From Actinokineospora xionganensis (lineage in GTDB: Bacteria > Actinomycetota > Actinomycetes > Mycobacteriales > Pseudonocardiaceae): 64,000 nt of DNA. The notes under the pieces were generated by a model. It was not told where the DNA came from and searched no databases. It saw only the letters and a list, made by a program, of their open reading frames with translations. This document shows, piece by piece, positions 26,785-38,012 of the stretch; positions within the stretch are counted from its first letter, which is position 1; each line of letters opens with the position of its first letter. The stretch spans positions 62,001 through 126,000 of the forward strand of contig NZ_JABVED010000009.1 in NCBI RefSeq assembly GCF_014323725.1, written 5' to 3'. A program made the translations under genes and the position numbers.

Positions 26785-28301
26785 CAGTGAGCCACCTCCA
26801 GCTCGGGAACGCGGTTGATCAGCGGACCGCCCTGCGCGGCGTTGCGGGCGGCCTCGTACGCGGCGGCCACGCGGTACCCGCGGTGGTCCTGCAGCGCGGG
26901 CGACATGATCTGCAGGCCCACCGGCAGCCCGTCGTCGTCGGACAGTCCACTCGGGACACTCAGGGCGGCGTTGCCCGCCAGGTTCGACGGGATCGTGCAC
27001 AGGTCGGCCTTGTACATGGCCATCGGGTCGTTCGCCCGCTCGCCGATGCGGAACGCCGTGGTGGGCGTGGTCGGCGAGATGAGGACGTCCACGGTGCCGA
27101 ACGCGGCGTCGAAGTCACGCGAGATGAGCGTGCGGACCTTCTGCGCCGAGCCGTAGTACGCGTCGTAGTAGCCCGAGGACAGCGCGTAGGTGCCGAGCAT
27201 GATGCGCCGCTTGACCTCGGGGCCGAAACCGGCCTCACGGGTCAGCGACATGACCTCCTCGGCACTGCGGGTGGCGTCGTCGCCCACCCGCAGGCCGTAG
27301 CGCATGGCGTCGAACCGGGCGAGGTTCGACGAGCACTCGCTCGGCGCGATCAGGTAGTACGCGGGCAGCGCCAGGTCGAAGCTCGGGCAGGACACCTCGA
27401 CGATCTCCGCGCCCAGTTCCTTGAGCTGCGCGACCGCGGCCTCGAAGGACGCGAGCACGCCCGGCTGGTAGCCGTCGCCCGCGAACTGCGTGACCACGCC
27501 GACGCGGACACCGGTGAGCTCGCCGTTGGCGCCCTCGCGGGCCGCGGCGACGACGGGCGGCAGCGGCGCGTCGATCGAGGTGGAGTCGAGCGGGTCGTGG
27601 CCGCCGATGACCTCGTGCAGCAACGCCGCGTCGAGGACCGTGCGGGCACACGGGCCCGCCTGGTCGAGCGAGGAGGAGAACGCGACGAGGCCGTAGCGCG
27701 AGACCGTGCCATAGGTGGGCTTGACGCCCACCGTGCCGGTCACGGAGCCGGGCTGGCGGATCGAGCCGCCCGTGTCGGTGCCGATCGCCAGGGGGGCCTC
27801 GAACGCGGCCAGCGCCGCCGCCGAGCCGCCGCCCGAGCCGCCGGGGATGCGGTCGAGGTCCCACGGGTTGTGGGTGGTGCCGTAGGCGGAGTTCTCGGTG
27901 GAGGAGCCCATCGCGAACTCGTCCATGTTGGTCTTGCCGAGGATGACGACGCCCGCCTGGAGCAGCTTCAGGGTGACCGTCGCGTCATACGGCGGGTTCC
28001 ACCCCTCGAGCATCTTCGACCCGCAGGTCGTGGGGGCGCCCTGCATCGTCAGGACGTCCTTGAGCGCGAGCGGCACACCGGCGAGCGGCGACGCCGCCGG
28101 GCGGCCGGCGGCCACGTCCTCGTCGACGGCCTTGGCGGCCTGCAGCGCGCGCTCGGTGTCGACGTGCAGGAACGCGTGCACGGCGGAGTCGACCGCGCCG
28201 ATGCGGTCGAGGTGCGCCTGGGCGACCTCGACGGCGGAGACATCCTTGGCCTGGATCTTCGCGGCCAGTTCGGCGGCGGTCAGGCGGATCAGGTCGGTCA
28301 T
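26784..28301 (-). CDS. gatA: Asp-tRNA(Asn)/Glu-tRNA(Gln) amidotransferase subunit A
   Basis: The 505-aa glutaminase/amidase subunit releases ammonia from glutamine for GatB. The Ser-cisSer-Lys triad is visible as Lys81 (LALKDVL), Ser156 (PGGSGGGSA) and Ser180 ([10 protein letters not shown]). The length is usual for the family. It overlaps gatC by four bases. Confidence 0.97.
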   Translation of the reverse strand: MTDLIRLTAAELAAKIQAKDVSAVEVAQAHLDRIGAVDSAVHAFLHVDTERALQAAKAVDEDVAAGRPAASPLAGVPLALKDVLTMQGAPTTCGSKMLEGWNPPYDATVTLKLLQAGVVILGKTNMDEFAMGSSTENSAYGTTHNPWDLDRIPGGSGGGSAAALAAFEAPLAIGTDTGGSIRQPGSVTGTVGVKPTYGTVSRYGLVAFSSSLDQAGPCARTVLDAALLHEVIGGHDPLDSTSIDAPLPPVVAAAREGANGELTGVRVGVVTQFAGDGYQPGVLASFEAAVAQLKELGAEIVEVSCPSFDLALPAYYLIAPSECSSNLARFDAMRYGLRVGDDATRSAEEVMSLTREAGFGPEVKRRIMLGTYALSSGYYDAYYGSAQKVRTLISRDFDAAFGTVDVLISPTTPTTAFRIGERANDPMAMYKADLCTIPSNLAGNAALSVPSGLSDDDGLPVGLQIMSPALQDHRGYRVAAAYEAARNAAQGGPLINRVPELEVAH

Positions 28302-28597
28302 GCTTCCTCCCCGAGGATGCGCGGAACGCGGAAGCGCCCGTCCTCGGCGGCGGGTGCCGCGGCGAGTGCCTGCTGCTGGGTGAGCCCGGGTCGAACGAGG
28401 TCCGCACGGAAGACGTTGGTCAACGGCACCGCGTGAGAAGTGGGCGGAATGTCCTGGTCAGCGACGTCACCGACCTTCGCCACGGCCTGCACGATCTGGT
28501 CGAGCTGGCCCGCGAACAGGTCCAGTTCTTCTTCGGTGACGGCCAGCCTGGCCAGTCTGGCGAGGTGGGCTACCTCGTCACGGGAGATGCTTGGCAC
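28298..28597 (-). CDS. gatC: Asp-tRNA(Asn)/Glu-tRNA(Gln) amidotransferase subunit C
   Basis: The 99-aa protein wraps around GatA and stabilises the A-B interface. It begins [22 protein letters not shown], typical of GatC, and has the [23 protein letters not shown] segment. The start is GTG 28597. It is the first gene of the operon. The 238 bp to the divergent ACT gene holds both promoters; no clear consensus boxes were resolved there. Confidence 0.95.
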   Translation of the reverse strand: MPSISRDEVAHLARLARLAVTEEELDLFAGQLDQIVQAVAKVGDVADQDIPPTSHAVPLTNVFRADLVRPGLTQQQALAAAPAAEDGRFRVPRILGEEA

Positions 28598-28835
28598 TCG
28601 ACGAACCCCCGGGGGTGTCTGCGATAGGACCCCGTGAGTCTATTTCGCGCAGGATGGAAGCCCCGAACGGGTTGTTCTCAAGCCGCCGGGGGTGTACACC
28701 GAAGCCCATCCCGCGATGCGGTCCGATGGATACCAGCCGCCGTCTGGGTCACCTGGTCTGCGACAATCGGCGGTCGGCGTAGGGCGTGGACGTTTGGTTT
28801 CGCGCACCGAGTAGGAACATCGGGAGGCGTTCGCC

Positions 28836-29489
28836 TTGTCCTTCCTGATCCGGGTCCAGCTCCCGGACAGCCCCGGAACCCTGGGCGCGGTCGCGACCGC
28901 GCTGGGGGCCATCGGGGCAGACATCCTCAGTGTGGACGTGGTGGAACGCGTGGGCGGTGTCGCCATCGATGACCTCGTCGTCGAACTGCCCGGCGGCAGG
29001 CTCCCCGACGTCCTGATCACCGCGGCGGAGTCCGTGGCAGGCGTCGAGGTCGACGCCGTGCGCCCGTACGCGGGGGTGCTCGACACCCACCGTGAGCTGG
29101 AGCTGGTCGAGGACGTCGCGGCCGAACCCAACGACGGCCTGGCGATCTTCACCGAGGGCGTCCCGAAGATCATCCGAGCGGGCTGGGCCTTGGTCATCAC
29201 CTTCGACTCCGACGGCGCCCACCCCATCGCGTCGAGCAGCGCGGCGCCGACGGTGAACCGGCTGGAACTGCCGTGGATGCCGTTGGCGCGGGCGACGGTG
29301 CTTGACGGGGAAGAGTCGTGGGTGCCGGAGACCTGGCAGGAACTCGGGACCGAACTGGCGGCCACGCCGTTGGGGAAGCCGGACCGGGTGTTGCTGGTCG
29401 GGCGCCCTGGTGGGCCGATGTTCCGGGCGGCTGAGGTGGCGCGGTTGGCACACCTGGCTGGGATTGTCGCTGTGGTGCTGCCGGACTAG
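28836..29489 (+). CDS. ACT-domain protein (Rv3013-like)
   Basis: The 217-aa protein has an N-terminal ACT domain (FLIRVQLPDSPGTLGAVATALG, then ADILSVDVVER), suggesting it senses a small molecule such as an amino acid. The rest is a GNAT-like or unclassified domain with AGWALVITFD and WVPETWQELGTELAATPLG. The start is TTG 28836, supported by GGGAGG eight bases upstream; no ATG/GTG fits as well. Its position, divergent from gatC and next to ligA, matches Rv3013. Confidence 0.85.
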   Translation: MSFLIRVQLPDSPGTLGAVATALGAIGADILSVDVVERVGGVAIDDLVVELPGGRLPDVLITAAESVAGVEVDAVRPYAGVLDTHRELELVEDVAAEPNDGLAIFTEGVPKIIRAGWALVITFDSDGAHPIASSSAAPTVNRLELPWMPLARATVLDGEESWVPETWQELGTELAATPLGKPDRVLLVGRPGGPMFRAAEVARLAHLAGIVAVVLPD

Positions 29490-29514
29490 GGACGGATTAC
29501 GGGCGGCCCATCCG

Positions 29515-29665
29515 TGCCGGGCCTCTCGCGCAGAGCTTTCGGTCTGGGCTTCCGGCGCCGGACGTGCCGCGCCGGGCCTACCACGCCAGGCATCCCGCGC
29601 CGACCTTTCCGCGCCCGACCTTTCCGCGCCGGGCCTTCCGCGCCGGGCCTTCGCGCCGGTGCTCT
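29515..29665. repeat. degenerate tandem repeats in a gene-free stretch
   Basis: The 400-bp interval 29490-29889 contains no convincing gene. Its first part is built from degenerate 14-15-base units of the form GACCTTTCCGCGCC / GGGCCTTCCGCGCC, about eight copies, clearest at 29600-29660. The rest (29666-29889) is less GC-rich and shows nothing recognisable. Confidence 0.6.
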
Positions 29666-29889
29666 TGCGTCGGGAGTGCCGGGTTGGCTTGGCGGTTTGC
29701 CTGTTGGTGTCGCGGGTGCCTGTTGGGCCGTGTGTTCTGCCCCTCGCGTTCTTCGGGGTTGGAATGGCGGCGGCCGTGTCCGAAACGAGCCTTCAGGATC
29801 GGACCGACATCTCGGGTGTTTGGGTATTTCCGTATGCCTCCCGTGCGTTCAGCCAGTCCCCGCGTTTTGCCGGGGCAGCCAACCCTGGC

Positions 29890-30402
29890 TCAGGCGTCCG
29901 GGAGGTCCAGCTCGAAGGCGATCAGGCGGACTTTCGGGCCCGGACTCCAATCGCGGTCGGGTAGACGGGTGAAACCTAATCGCTGGTAGAGGCGGTGGGC
30001 GGGGGCCATGTTCTGGGAGCTGCACAGCACCACCCTGGGCAGGCCGAGTTCCCGGGCTCGGTCCAACACCGCGCGGATGAGGGCTTCGCCGATGCCTCGG
30101 TTGCGGGCGGTGGGTGATACGGCGAGCATGCGGAACTCCAGTTCGCCCTCGCGGGAGATTTCGGCGTAGTCGCTGCCGGGCAAGGCGAGGGTGACGGTGC
30201 CGAGGAGGGTGTCCTCACCGTCGACGGCGACCAGGAGTTCGGCGCTGCGCAGTCTGCCTGCGGCGTCGGCCAGGCTGGCGGCGTAGCCGGTGGAGTCGGG
30301 GCCCAGGTAGCCGTCGGCGGTGTAGGCCTCGAGGGTGAGGGTGCCGATCTCGTCGACCTCGTCCGCGCGGGCTGAGCGCACGGTGATGCTGGAAGCGTCC
30401 AT
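29890..30402 (-). CDS. GNAT-family N-acetyltransferase
   Basis: The 170-aa protein has the GNAT acetyl-CoA site: LEFRMLAVSPTARNRGIGEALI (~95-115, with the R/Q-x-x-G-x-G/A loop RNRGIG) and the C-terminal AHRLYQRLGFTRLPDRDW. The substrate is unknown. ATG 30402 is used; ATG 30414, which overlaps the ligA stop and has GAGG upstream, would add four residues. It is likely co-transcribed with ligA. Confidence 0.85.
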   Translation of the reverse strand: MDASSITVRSARADEVDEIGTLTLEAYTADGYLGPDSTGYAASLADAAGRLRSAELLVAVDGEDTLLGTVTLALPGSDYAEISREGELEFRMLAVSPTARNRGIGEALIRAVLDRARELGLPRVVLCSSQNMAPAHRLYQRLGFTRLPDRDWSPGPKVRLIAFELDLPDA

Positions 30403-30406
30403 GCGG

Positions 30407-32617
<2,211 letters not shown>

Positions 32618-32652
32618 TCAAAGAGTAGCCAGGACGACCGACATTCGAAGGC

Positions 32653-33363
32653 TCAGGAAGCCAGCCTGTGGACAAGTTCGCGCAGCTCCAGCAAACCGAT
32701 GCTGTCGGCGGGCTCGGTGTCCGCGGCCTCGACCCGGCGCAGCCGCTCCCCCGCCAGCCGCTCACCGAGCGTGGCGTCCAGCGGCAGGAACGTCATCGCC
32801 GCGCGCGCCGACGGCTCCAGCCCGGCGAGCGCCGGGTGGTAGACCGCGACGTCGACCAACCCCTCGTCGATCTGGGCGTGCACGCGGACGTCCGCGAGCG
32901 CGACCCGGGTCGCGCCGAGGTTGACCGTCACCTCTGTCGGGTCGGGGACGGCGGGCACCGAGTCGTGGAACTCCCACAGCGGGGTGTCCGGCTCGGCGGC
33001 CGCCTTCCACGCGTCGGTGTACGGGCGCAGCTCCGGGTCTTCCTGACCGCTGACCACGAACGCGTAGATCGACCGGATGCCGCGCTCGAGCGAGAAGTGC
33101 AGGTCGGGGTGCAGCGCCGCGACCATCTCGCAGAGCTGGTTCTCGACCCGCTGCGGCTCACCCTCGCCGAGCGCGGCGGCGATCTCAGGAAGCAACTGCT
33201 GCCACTCGCACCAGAAACGTTGCGCGAGGACGGCCGGGTCGGGCCGGTCGACCGGGTCGCGGGAACGCTTGAACCACCGCGCTAGCCGCCCGCCACCGAC
33301 GGAATCACCTGGATCTCGGCGTCCGCCGTGACCGGTGTGTCCGCCCCGCCCAGAAACCGGCAT
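32653..33363 (-). CDS. conserved hypothetical protein downstream of moaD-like gene
   Basis: Up to 236 aa, soluble, acidic and tryptophan-containing, with PDPAVLAQRFWCEWQQLLPEIAAALGEGE near residue 40 and a LHPDLHFSLERGIRSIYAFVVSG segment. No known family was recognised. No good start lies after the moaD stop: the first in-frame ATG (33363) is inside the moaD-like gene, giving an 82-base overlap, and the first 30 residues look unlike protein, so a non-standard start near 33270 is possible. It is the last gene of the BNR-moaD operon. Confidence 0.6.
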   Translation of the reverse strand: MPVSGRGGHTGHGGRRDPGDSVGGGRLARWFKRSRDPVDRPDPAVLAQRFWCEWQQLLPEIAAALGEGEPQRVENQLCEMVAALHPDLHFSLERGIRSIYAFVVSGQEDPELRPYTDAWKAAAEPDTPLWEFHDSVPAVPDPTEVTVNLGATRVALADVRVHAQIDEGLVDVAVYHPALAGLEPSARAAMTFLPLDATLGERLAGERLRRVEAADTEPADSIGLLELRELVHRLAS

Positions 33364-33563
33364 TCCTCTCCGTCCACGTAGAAATTGACGTACCGGCGCA
33401 GCGCCCGGTTCTCGTCGCGCAGGCGCCGCTCCAGCGCCGGGTAGCGCTCGCAGACCGCGTCGAGCACCCCGGCCAGGGTAGCGGGATCGGGCGCGTCGAT
33501 CTCGAGTTTCGCCTGACCGTCCGCCTTGGCCCGCAGCACTTGGGGCAGCAGCACGGTGATCAT
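33282..33563 (-). CDS. MoaD/ThiS-family ubiquitin-like sulfur carrier
   Basis: The 93-aa beta-grasp protein begins MITVLLPQVLRAKADGQ and ends with the diagnostic Gly-Gly (IPSVAGG). The C-terminal Gly-Gly is adenylated and thiocarboxylated in this family, for molybdopterin, thiamine or other sulfur transfer. The start overlaps the BNR gene stop by one base. No MoaE, MoeB or ThiF homologue is nearby, so the acceptor is unknown. Confidence 0.85.
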   Translation of the reverse strand: MITVLLPQVLRAKADGQAKLEIDAPDPATLAGVLDAVCERYPALERRLRDENRALRRYVNFYVDGEECRFLGGADTPVTADAEIQVIPSVAGG

Positions 33564-34645
33564 CAGATCACCGCGGCCCGCACCGACAACACGTCCGGCA
33601 GGTGCGCGGCGACCTGCGTCCAGTGGTCACCACCGTCTCGGCTGGCGTAGACCTCGCCGGAGCGGGACCCGAAGTACACGCCTGCCTCGTCGGCGTCGTC
33701 GACGCACATCGCGTCGCGCATGACCGCGCTCCAGAAGCCGTCGGGCAGGCCGTCGCCCAGCGCGGCCCAGGTCGAGCCCGCGTCGTCGCTGCGGTAGACC
33801 CGGCAGCGGCCGTCCGGCGGGAAGCGCATGGAGTCTGCGGTCAGCGGGAAGTTGAAGATCGTGTCCGGCTGGTGCGGGTGCACGACCATCGGGAAGCCGA
33901 AGTCGCTGGGCAGGCCGTCGGCGATCGATTGCCAGGTCTTGGCGTTGTCGTCGCTGCGATAGACGCCGTGGTGGTTCTGCGCGTAGAACCGGTCGGGCCG
34001 CTGGGGGTGCTGGGCGATCTTGTGGACGCACTGCCCGAACTCGGGATACGGGTCGGGGAGGAAGTACGCCTTGATGCCGTCGTTGCTCGCGTCGAACGTC
34101 TTGCCGCCGTCGGTGCTGACATATACGCCACCAGTGGACATCGCGACCGTGATCCGGCCCGCCTCGGTCGGATGCGGGATGACCGAGTGGACCGCCATGC
34201 CGCCGAAGCCGGGCGTCCACTTGTCGCGGTGCGGGTGGTCCCACAGGCCGCGGACGAGTTCGTAGTTCACGCCGCCGTCGTCCGAGCGGAACAGGGCCGA
34301 GGGCTCGACCCCCGCGTAGACCACGTCCGGCTCGCCGGCCGGTCCGGGCGCGAGTTGCCACACGCGGCCGAGGGCGGTCTCGGTGTCCTCGGGGAACGCG
34401 ACGGGCGCGTGGTCGGGCTCCGACCAGGTCTCACCGAGGTCGTCGCTCGTCGCGACGCTCGGCCCCCAGTGCTCGGATGTGACCGCGGCCAGCAGCCTCG
34501 GCGTGGCGCGTCGGGTGTCGATGGCGACGGCGTAGACGTCGGTCATCGGGTGGTGGGGACCGGTTGTCTCCCAGTCCCCACCGGAGTTGGTCGCGAGGAA
34601 CAGCCCTTTGCGCGTCCCTATCGCGAGCAGCACCTTCTGTGTCAT
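33563..34645 (-). CDS. BNR/sialidase-like beta-propeller protein
   Basis: The 360-aa protein lacks a signal peptide and contains at least five Asp-box repeats (S/T-x-D-x-G-x-T-W): TSDDLGETW, RSDDGGVNY, STDGGKTF, RSDDNAKTW, RSDDAGSTW, SRDGGDHW. This fold resembles exo-alpha-sialidases and glycosyl hydrolases, but no sialidase catalytic Arg triad was identified. The ATG has GGAGGT upstream. It heads an operon with a MoaD-like gene, an association I recall from other actinobacteria. Confidence 0.85.
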   Translation of the reverse strand: MTQKVLLAIGTRKGLFLATNSGGDWETTGPHHPMTDVYAVAIDTRRATPRLLAAVTSEHWGPSVATSDDLGETWSEPDHAPVAFPEDTETALGRVWQLAPGPAGEPDVVYAGVEPSALFRSDDGGVNYELVRGLWDHPHRDKWTPGFGGMAVHSVIPHPTEAGRITVAMSTGGVYVSTDGGKTFDASNDGIKAYFLPDPYPEFGQCVHKIAQHPQRPDRFYAQNHHGVYRSDDNAKTWQSIADGLPSDFGFPMVVHPHQPDTIFNFPLTADSMRFPPDGRCRVYRSDDAGSTWAALGDGLPDGFWSAVMRDAMCVDDADEAGVYFGSRSGEVYASRDGGDHWTQVAAHLPDVLSVRAAVI

Positions 34646-34695
34646 CGGGCACCTCCATCAGTGACCCGCGACACGTTACGCCCGGGCACCGACAG

Positions 34696-35733
34696 CTACC
34701 AGGAGTCCGGCGGCTCCACGAAGGCTTTGCCCAGGTCACGAACCTGCTTGAGGGCAGTGCGCACCCATCCGGAGGACGCTCCGGCCAGGCCGCAAGCGGG
34801 GGTGGCGACGGTGTGCGAGGCGAGAATCGAACGCGGGAAGCCGAGCCGGTCGACCAGCCGCAACGCGGGCTCGGCGGCGTCGCGCAGCGAAAGCCGCTCG
34901 CGCGGTTCCGTCCCGGGCACCAGGCCGAGGAACATGAACACGCCCGCGTCCCACGCCTCGCCCAGATCGTCGGACAGCGACGCGGGGATGCCCTCCAGCA
35001 GAGCGGCGTCCAGAGCAAGTGCTCCGGCGCCCGCTTCGCGAAGCAAGCCGATCGGCGGACGCGGCGCGCAGCAGTGGACTATGACCGGATTCCCGGTAGC
35101 GGCGCGCGCCGCGTCGATCAGCTTCGACAACACGTCACGGGCATCGTGAATGGGCACCGACGGCACAGTGCCGTAGCCCGACGGCGTGGGCAGCGCTCCG
35201 GCGAGGACCGTCGGCAGGCTCGGCTCGTCCAACTGGACGACCACCTCTGCCCCGGTCCCCTTGCGCACCTCGGCGACGTGCAGGGCGAGGCCCTCCGCGA
35301 GCGACTCGCCGAACTCCCGGCGCGCGCCGAGATCGGTCAGGACGCGGTGGCCCCGGTGCAGTTCGACGCCCGCCATCAGCGTCCACGGTCCGGCGAGTTG
35401 GACTTTGAACACGGCGGGTGATTCGCCCGCGCGCCCGATCGCGTCCTCGACAGCGTCGAGGTCCCAGCGGAGCAGATCGACCCCGCGGCGGTGGTCCCGG
35501 CCGGGGTGGGCGGCGACCCGGTAGCCCGAGGGCACCAGTTCGACCGCCAGGTCGACGAGCAGTGCGGTGGTCCGGCCGATCATGTCGGCGCCGAGTCCGC
35601 GGGCGGGCAGTTCCGGCAGGTGCGGCAGGTCGGGCAGCTCACCGAGGACGACTGTGGCGGCCTCGGCGGGATCGTCGCCGGGCAGCGAGCCGATTCCGGT
35701 GGCGGCTCCGTGCGGCCATGGTGCGTTCGTCAC
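34696..35733 (-). CDS. cobalamin-independent methionine synthase-like protein (UROD/MetE family)
   Basis: The 345-aa protein has a single barrel similar to the C-terminal half of MetE: GIGSLPGDDPAEAATVVLGELPDLPHLPELPARG near the N-terminus, LAGPWTL, VVVQLDEPSLP, and the zinc/thiol site candidates VIVHCCAPRP and ATPACGLAG. It matches Rv3015c in position next to ligA. Half-length members may be methyltransferases of unknown substrate rather than true methionine synthases. GTG 35733 excludes an unlikely N-terminal extension. Confidence 0.85.
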   Translation of the reverse strand: MTNAPWPHGAATGIGSLPGDDPAEAATVVLGELPDLPHLPELPARGLGADMIGRTTALLVDLAVELVPSGYRVAAHPGRDHRRGVDLLRWDLDAVEDAIGRAGESPAVFKVQLAGPWTLMAGVELHRGHRVLTDLGARREFGESLAEGLALHVAEVRKGTGAEVVVQLDEPSLPTVLAGALPTPSGYGTVPSVPIHDARDVLSKLIDAARAATGNPVIVHCCAPRPPIGLLREAGAGALALDAALLEGIPASLSDDLGEAWDAGVFMFLGLVPGTEPRERLSLRDAAEPALRLVDRLGFPRSILASHTVATPACGLAGASSGWVRTALKQVRDLGKAFVEPPDSW

Positions 35734-35796
35734 GCGGCCAGTGTGGTCGATCGGCTGACCCCGACGCACACCGACCGGCCGCGGTTAGCATGACTC

Positions 35797-36687
35797 GTGG
35801 ACCACACTGACATCCTCGCGGCCGCCGACCGCATCGCCCCGCACATCCGCCGCACCCCGCTGCTTCGCTCCGAAGTGGACGGTAGGGGCGTGGTCCTCAA
35901 GCTCGAACACCTGCAGCGAACCGGGTCGTTCAAGTTCCGCGGCGCGCTCAACGCGCTGCTCGGCGGCGACCGTCCGGAAACCGTGGTGACGGCGTCGGGC
36001 GGCAACCACGGGGTCGCGGTGGCCACGGCGGCGCGCGTGCTCGGCCTTCCCGTGACCGTGTACGTCCCGGCGTCCGTCCCACCGGCGAAAGCCCGGCGAA
36101 TCGAGGCGGCGGGCGCGAAGCTGATCGTCGACGGCGACTCATACGGCGAAGCGTCGGCGGCGGCGCTGGCCGAAGCGGACAGCACCGGGGCGCTCTACGT
36201 GCCCGCGTACGACCATCCTCTGGTCATCGCCGGACAGGGCACGTGCGCGGCCGAGGCGGTCGCGGACGCACCCGACATCGACACGTTCGTGGTGGCGGTC
36301 GGCGGCGGCGGGCTGGCCTCCGGCACCGTGCTGGGCGGCGGCAGGCCGGTGGTCGCCGTCGAGCCCGAGAACTGCCAGGCCATGCACAACGCGTTCGCGG
36401 CGGGCCACCCCGTCGACTCGGCGGTCGACTCCGTCGCCGCCTCCGCCCTCGGCGCGACCCGGGCGGGCGACCTCACGTTCGAGATCCTCCGGTCGGCGGG
36501 CACGACGTCCGTGCTGGTCAGCGACGACGAGCTGCTGGCCGCTCGCGACCGGCTGTGGGAGGAGTTCCGATTGGCCGTCGAACCCGCCGCCGCCGTGCCG
36601 TTCGCCGCGTGGCTCGCAGGGCGGGTGCCCGGCGAGCTCGCGTGCGTCATCGTCTGCGGCGCCAACACGGAGTGGTCTCCGAGCTAG
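35797..36687 (+). CDS. PLP-dependent threonine/serine dehydratase-like enzyme
   Basis: The 296-aa fold-type II PLP enzyme has the Schiff-base Lys in TGSFKFRGALNA (~47), the phosphate/PLP loop ASGGNHGVAVATAA, and the GGGGLASG glycine loop. It lacks the C-terminal ACT regulatory domain of biosynthetic IlvA, so a catabolic dehydratase or serine racemase-like role is more likely. The start is GTG, 63 bp from the divergent MetE-like gene. Confidence 0.87.
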   Translation: MDHTDILAAADRIAPHIRRTPLLRSEVDGRGVVLKLEHLQRTGSFKFRGALNALLGGDRPETVVTASGGNHGVAVATAARVLGLPVTVYVPASVPPAKARRIEAAGAKLIVDGDSYGEASAAALAEADSTGALYVPAYDHPLVIAGQGTCAAEAVADAPDIDTFVVAVGGGGLASGTVLGGGRPVVAVEPENCQAMHNAFAAGHPVDSAVDSVAASALGATRAGDLTFEILRSAGTTSVLVSDDELLAARDRLWEEFRLAVEPAAAVPFAAWLAGRVPGELACVIVCGANTEWSPS

Positions 36688-36698
36688 TGGCCCGGCCA

Positions 36699-38012
36699 CT
36701 AGGCGCGCATCACCGTCGCGATGGGAATGCGCGCGGCCCGGATCGCGGGAAGCAAACCGCCGAGGACACCGGCGGCGAGACCCGCGAGCACCCCCGCCAC
36801 GCCTGCCTGCCATGGGAACGCGAGTTCGGCCCCCATCGTCTCGAACCGCCCGCCGAGCACCGTCGGTGCCAGTTTGAGTCCGATGGCGCCCACACCGATC
36901 GCGGCGGCGGCCGTCAGCATTCCGATGATCAGCGTCTCCGAGAGCACGATTCCCGCCAGCAGCAGCCGCGGTGTGCCCACGGCGCGGCGCAGGGCGAACT
37001 CCTCGATGCGCTCGCCGACAGTGGCCAGACCGACGTTGAGGATTCCGGCGACGCCGATGAGCAGGACCAGGACGGCCATCGCCAGGAAGATCATCCGCAT
37101 GACCTCGAGTTGGGACTCGATCTGCTTCTTCGCCTCGACCGGGTAAGCATGGAACTGGTCGGCGGGAGCGCCGCGGGCACTGAGTCGAGCTCGCAGCGTC
37201 TGCTCCACATCGGAGACCCCGGGCGGCATGTAGACCGTGAACTGGTTGCGGCCGTCGAAGTTGCCGCCTGCCGGGGTGGTCCAGTTCAGGAGTTCGTCGG
37301 CCCTGACGTAGGCCGTGGGGGCGCTATCGCCGTCGTGCACGACGCCGAGGACACGTGGGGTCGGATTGGCCGACGAATCCTTGATCCGCATCTCCGCGGG
37401 AATTTGGTACGTCGTGAAGGCGGCGGCCGCCTCCCGGTTCAAGACCAGTCCCGGCGATAGCGAGGGCTCGCCGGAGAAGTCGAGCCAGCGACCCGCCTCC
37501 GCGTGAAACGGCCGGTACTGGCGGATGTCCCCGGTGAGTCCGACGAGGCGAAGTTCGATGGCCTTACCCGCGGGGGGTGGGCTGTCGTCCTGCTTGACTT
37601 CCCGGCAGCCGTTCTGGTCGCAGACCATTTCCGAGCCGTAGTACCCGCCCTGCCCGGCGTACTTGAGCGGCGAGCCACCCGGATTGATGGGCGTGACCCC
37701 CGGCTCGCCGATGACCGCCATGGTGCTCGTCATGCCGACCATCTCGGGCCGGTCGCGCAGGACCTCCATCATGACCGGCACCGTCGCCTCGTGACCGGGC
37801 AACGTCAGCACCACCGTGCCGTCCTTGCCCGCACCGAGTTCGATGTCCGAGAGCAACGCACGGTTCGCGATCTCCGACCCGGCCTGCACGGTGACCACCG
37901 CAAGAACGCCTAGAAACAGACTGACCATCGAGAGCAGCGTGCGCAGTTTGCGCGCGCGGATGCCTTGTCCGCCGATGATGAGCGCGGAGCGGAACCGACC
38001 GGACAGGGCCAT
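36699..38012 (-). CDS. MacB/FtsX-type ABC transporter permease
   Basis: The 437-aa protein has an N-terminal membrane helix (LLSMVSLFLGVLAVVTV, ~28), a ~240-residue extracytoplasmic MacB-PCD-like domain with two cysteines (VCDQNGCRE), and three C-terminal helices with the FtsX motif GERIEEFALRRAVGTPRLLLAG. It would work with the ATPase and adaptor encoded just upstream in mechanotransmission-type export. ATG 38012 overlaps the ATPase stop by one base. Confidence 0.9.
   Translation of the reverse strand: MALSGRFRSALIIGGQGIRARKLRTLLSMVSLFLGVLAVVTVQAGSEIANRALLSDIELGAGKDGTVVLTLPGHEATVPVMMEVLRDRPEMVGMTSTMAVIGEPGVTPINPGGSPLKYAGQGGYYGSEMVCDQNGCREVKQDDSPPPAGKAIELRLVGLTGDIRQYRPFHAEAGRWLDFSGEPSLSPGLVLNREAAAAFTTYQIPAEMRIKDSSANPTPRVLGVVHDGDSAPTAYVRADELLNWTTPAGGNFDGRNQFTVYMPPGVSDVEQTLRARLSARGAPADQFHAYPVEAKKQIESQLEVMRMIFLAMAVLVLLIGVAGILNVGLATVGERIEEFALRRAVGTPRLLLAGIVLSETLIIGMLTAAAAIGVGAIGLKLAPTVLGGRFETMGAELAFPWQAGVAGVLAGLAAGVLGGLLPAIRAARIPIATVMRA

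Noticed and set aside
29302-29972. Overlapping plus-strand frames after the ACT gene
   Set aside because: They are produced by the CGCGCCGGGCC repeats and have Arg/Ala/Pro-rich random sequence without starts.
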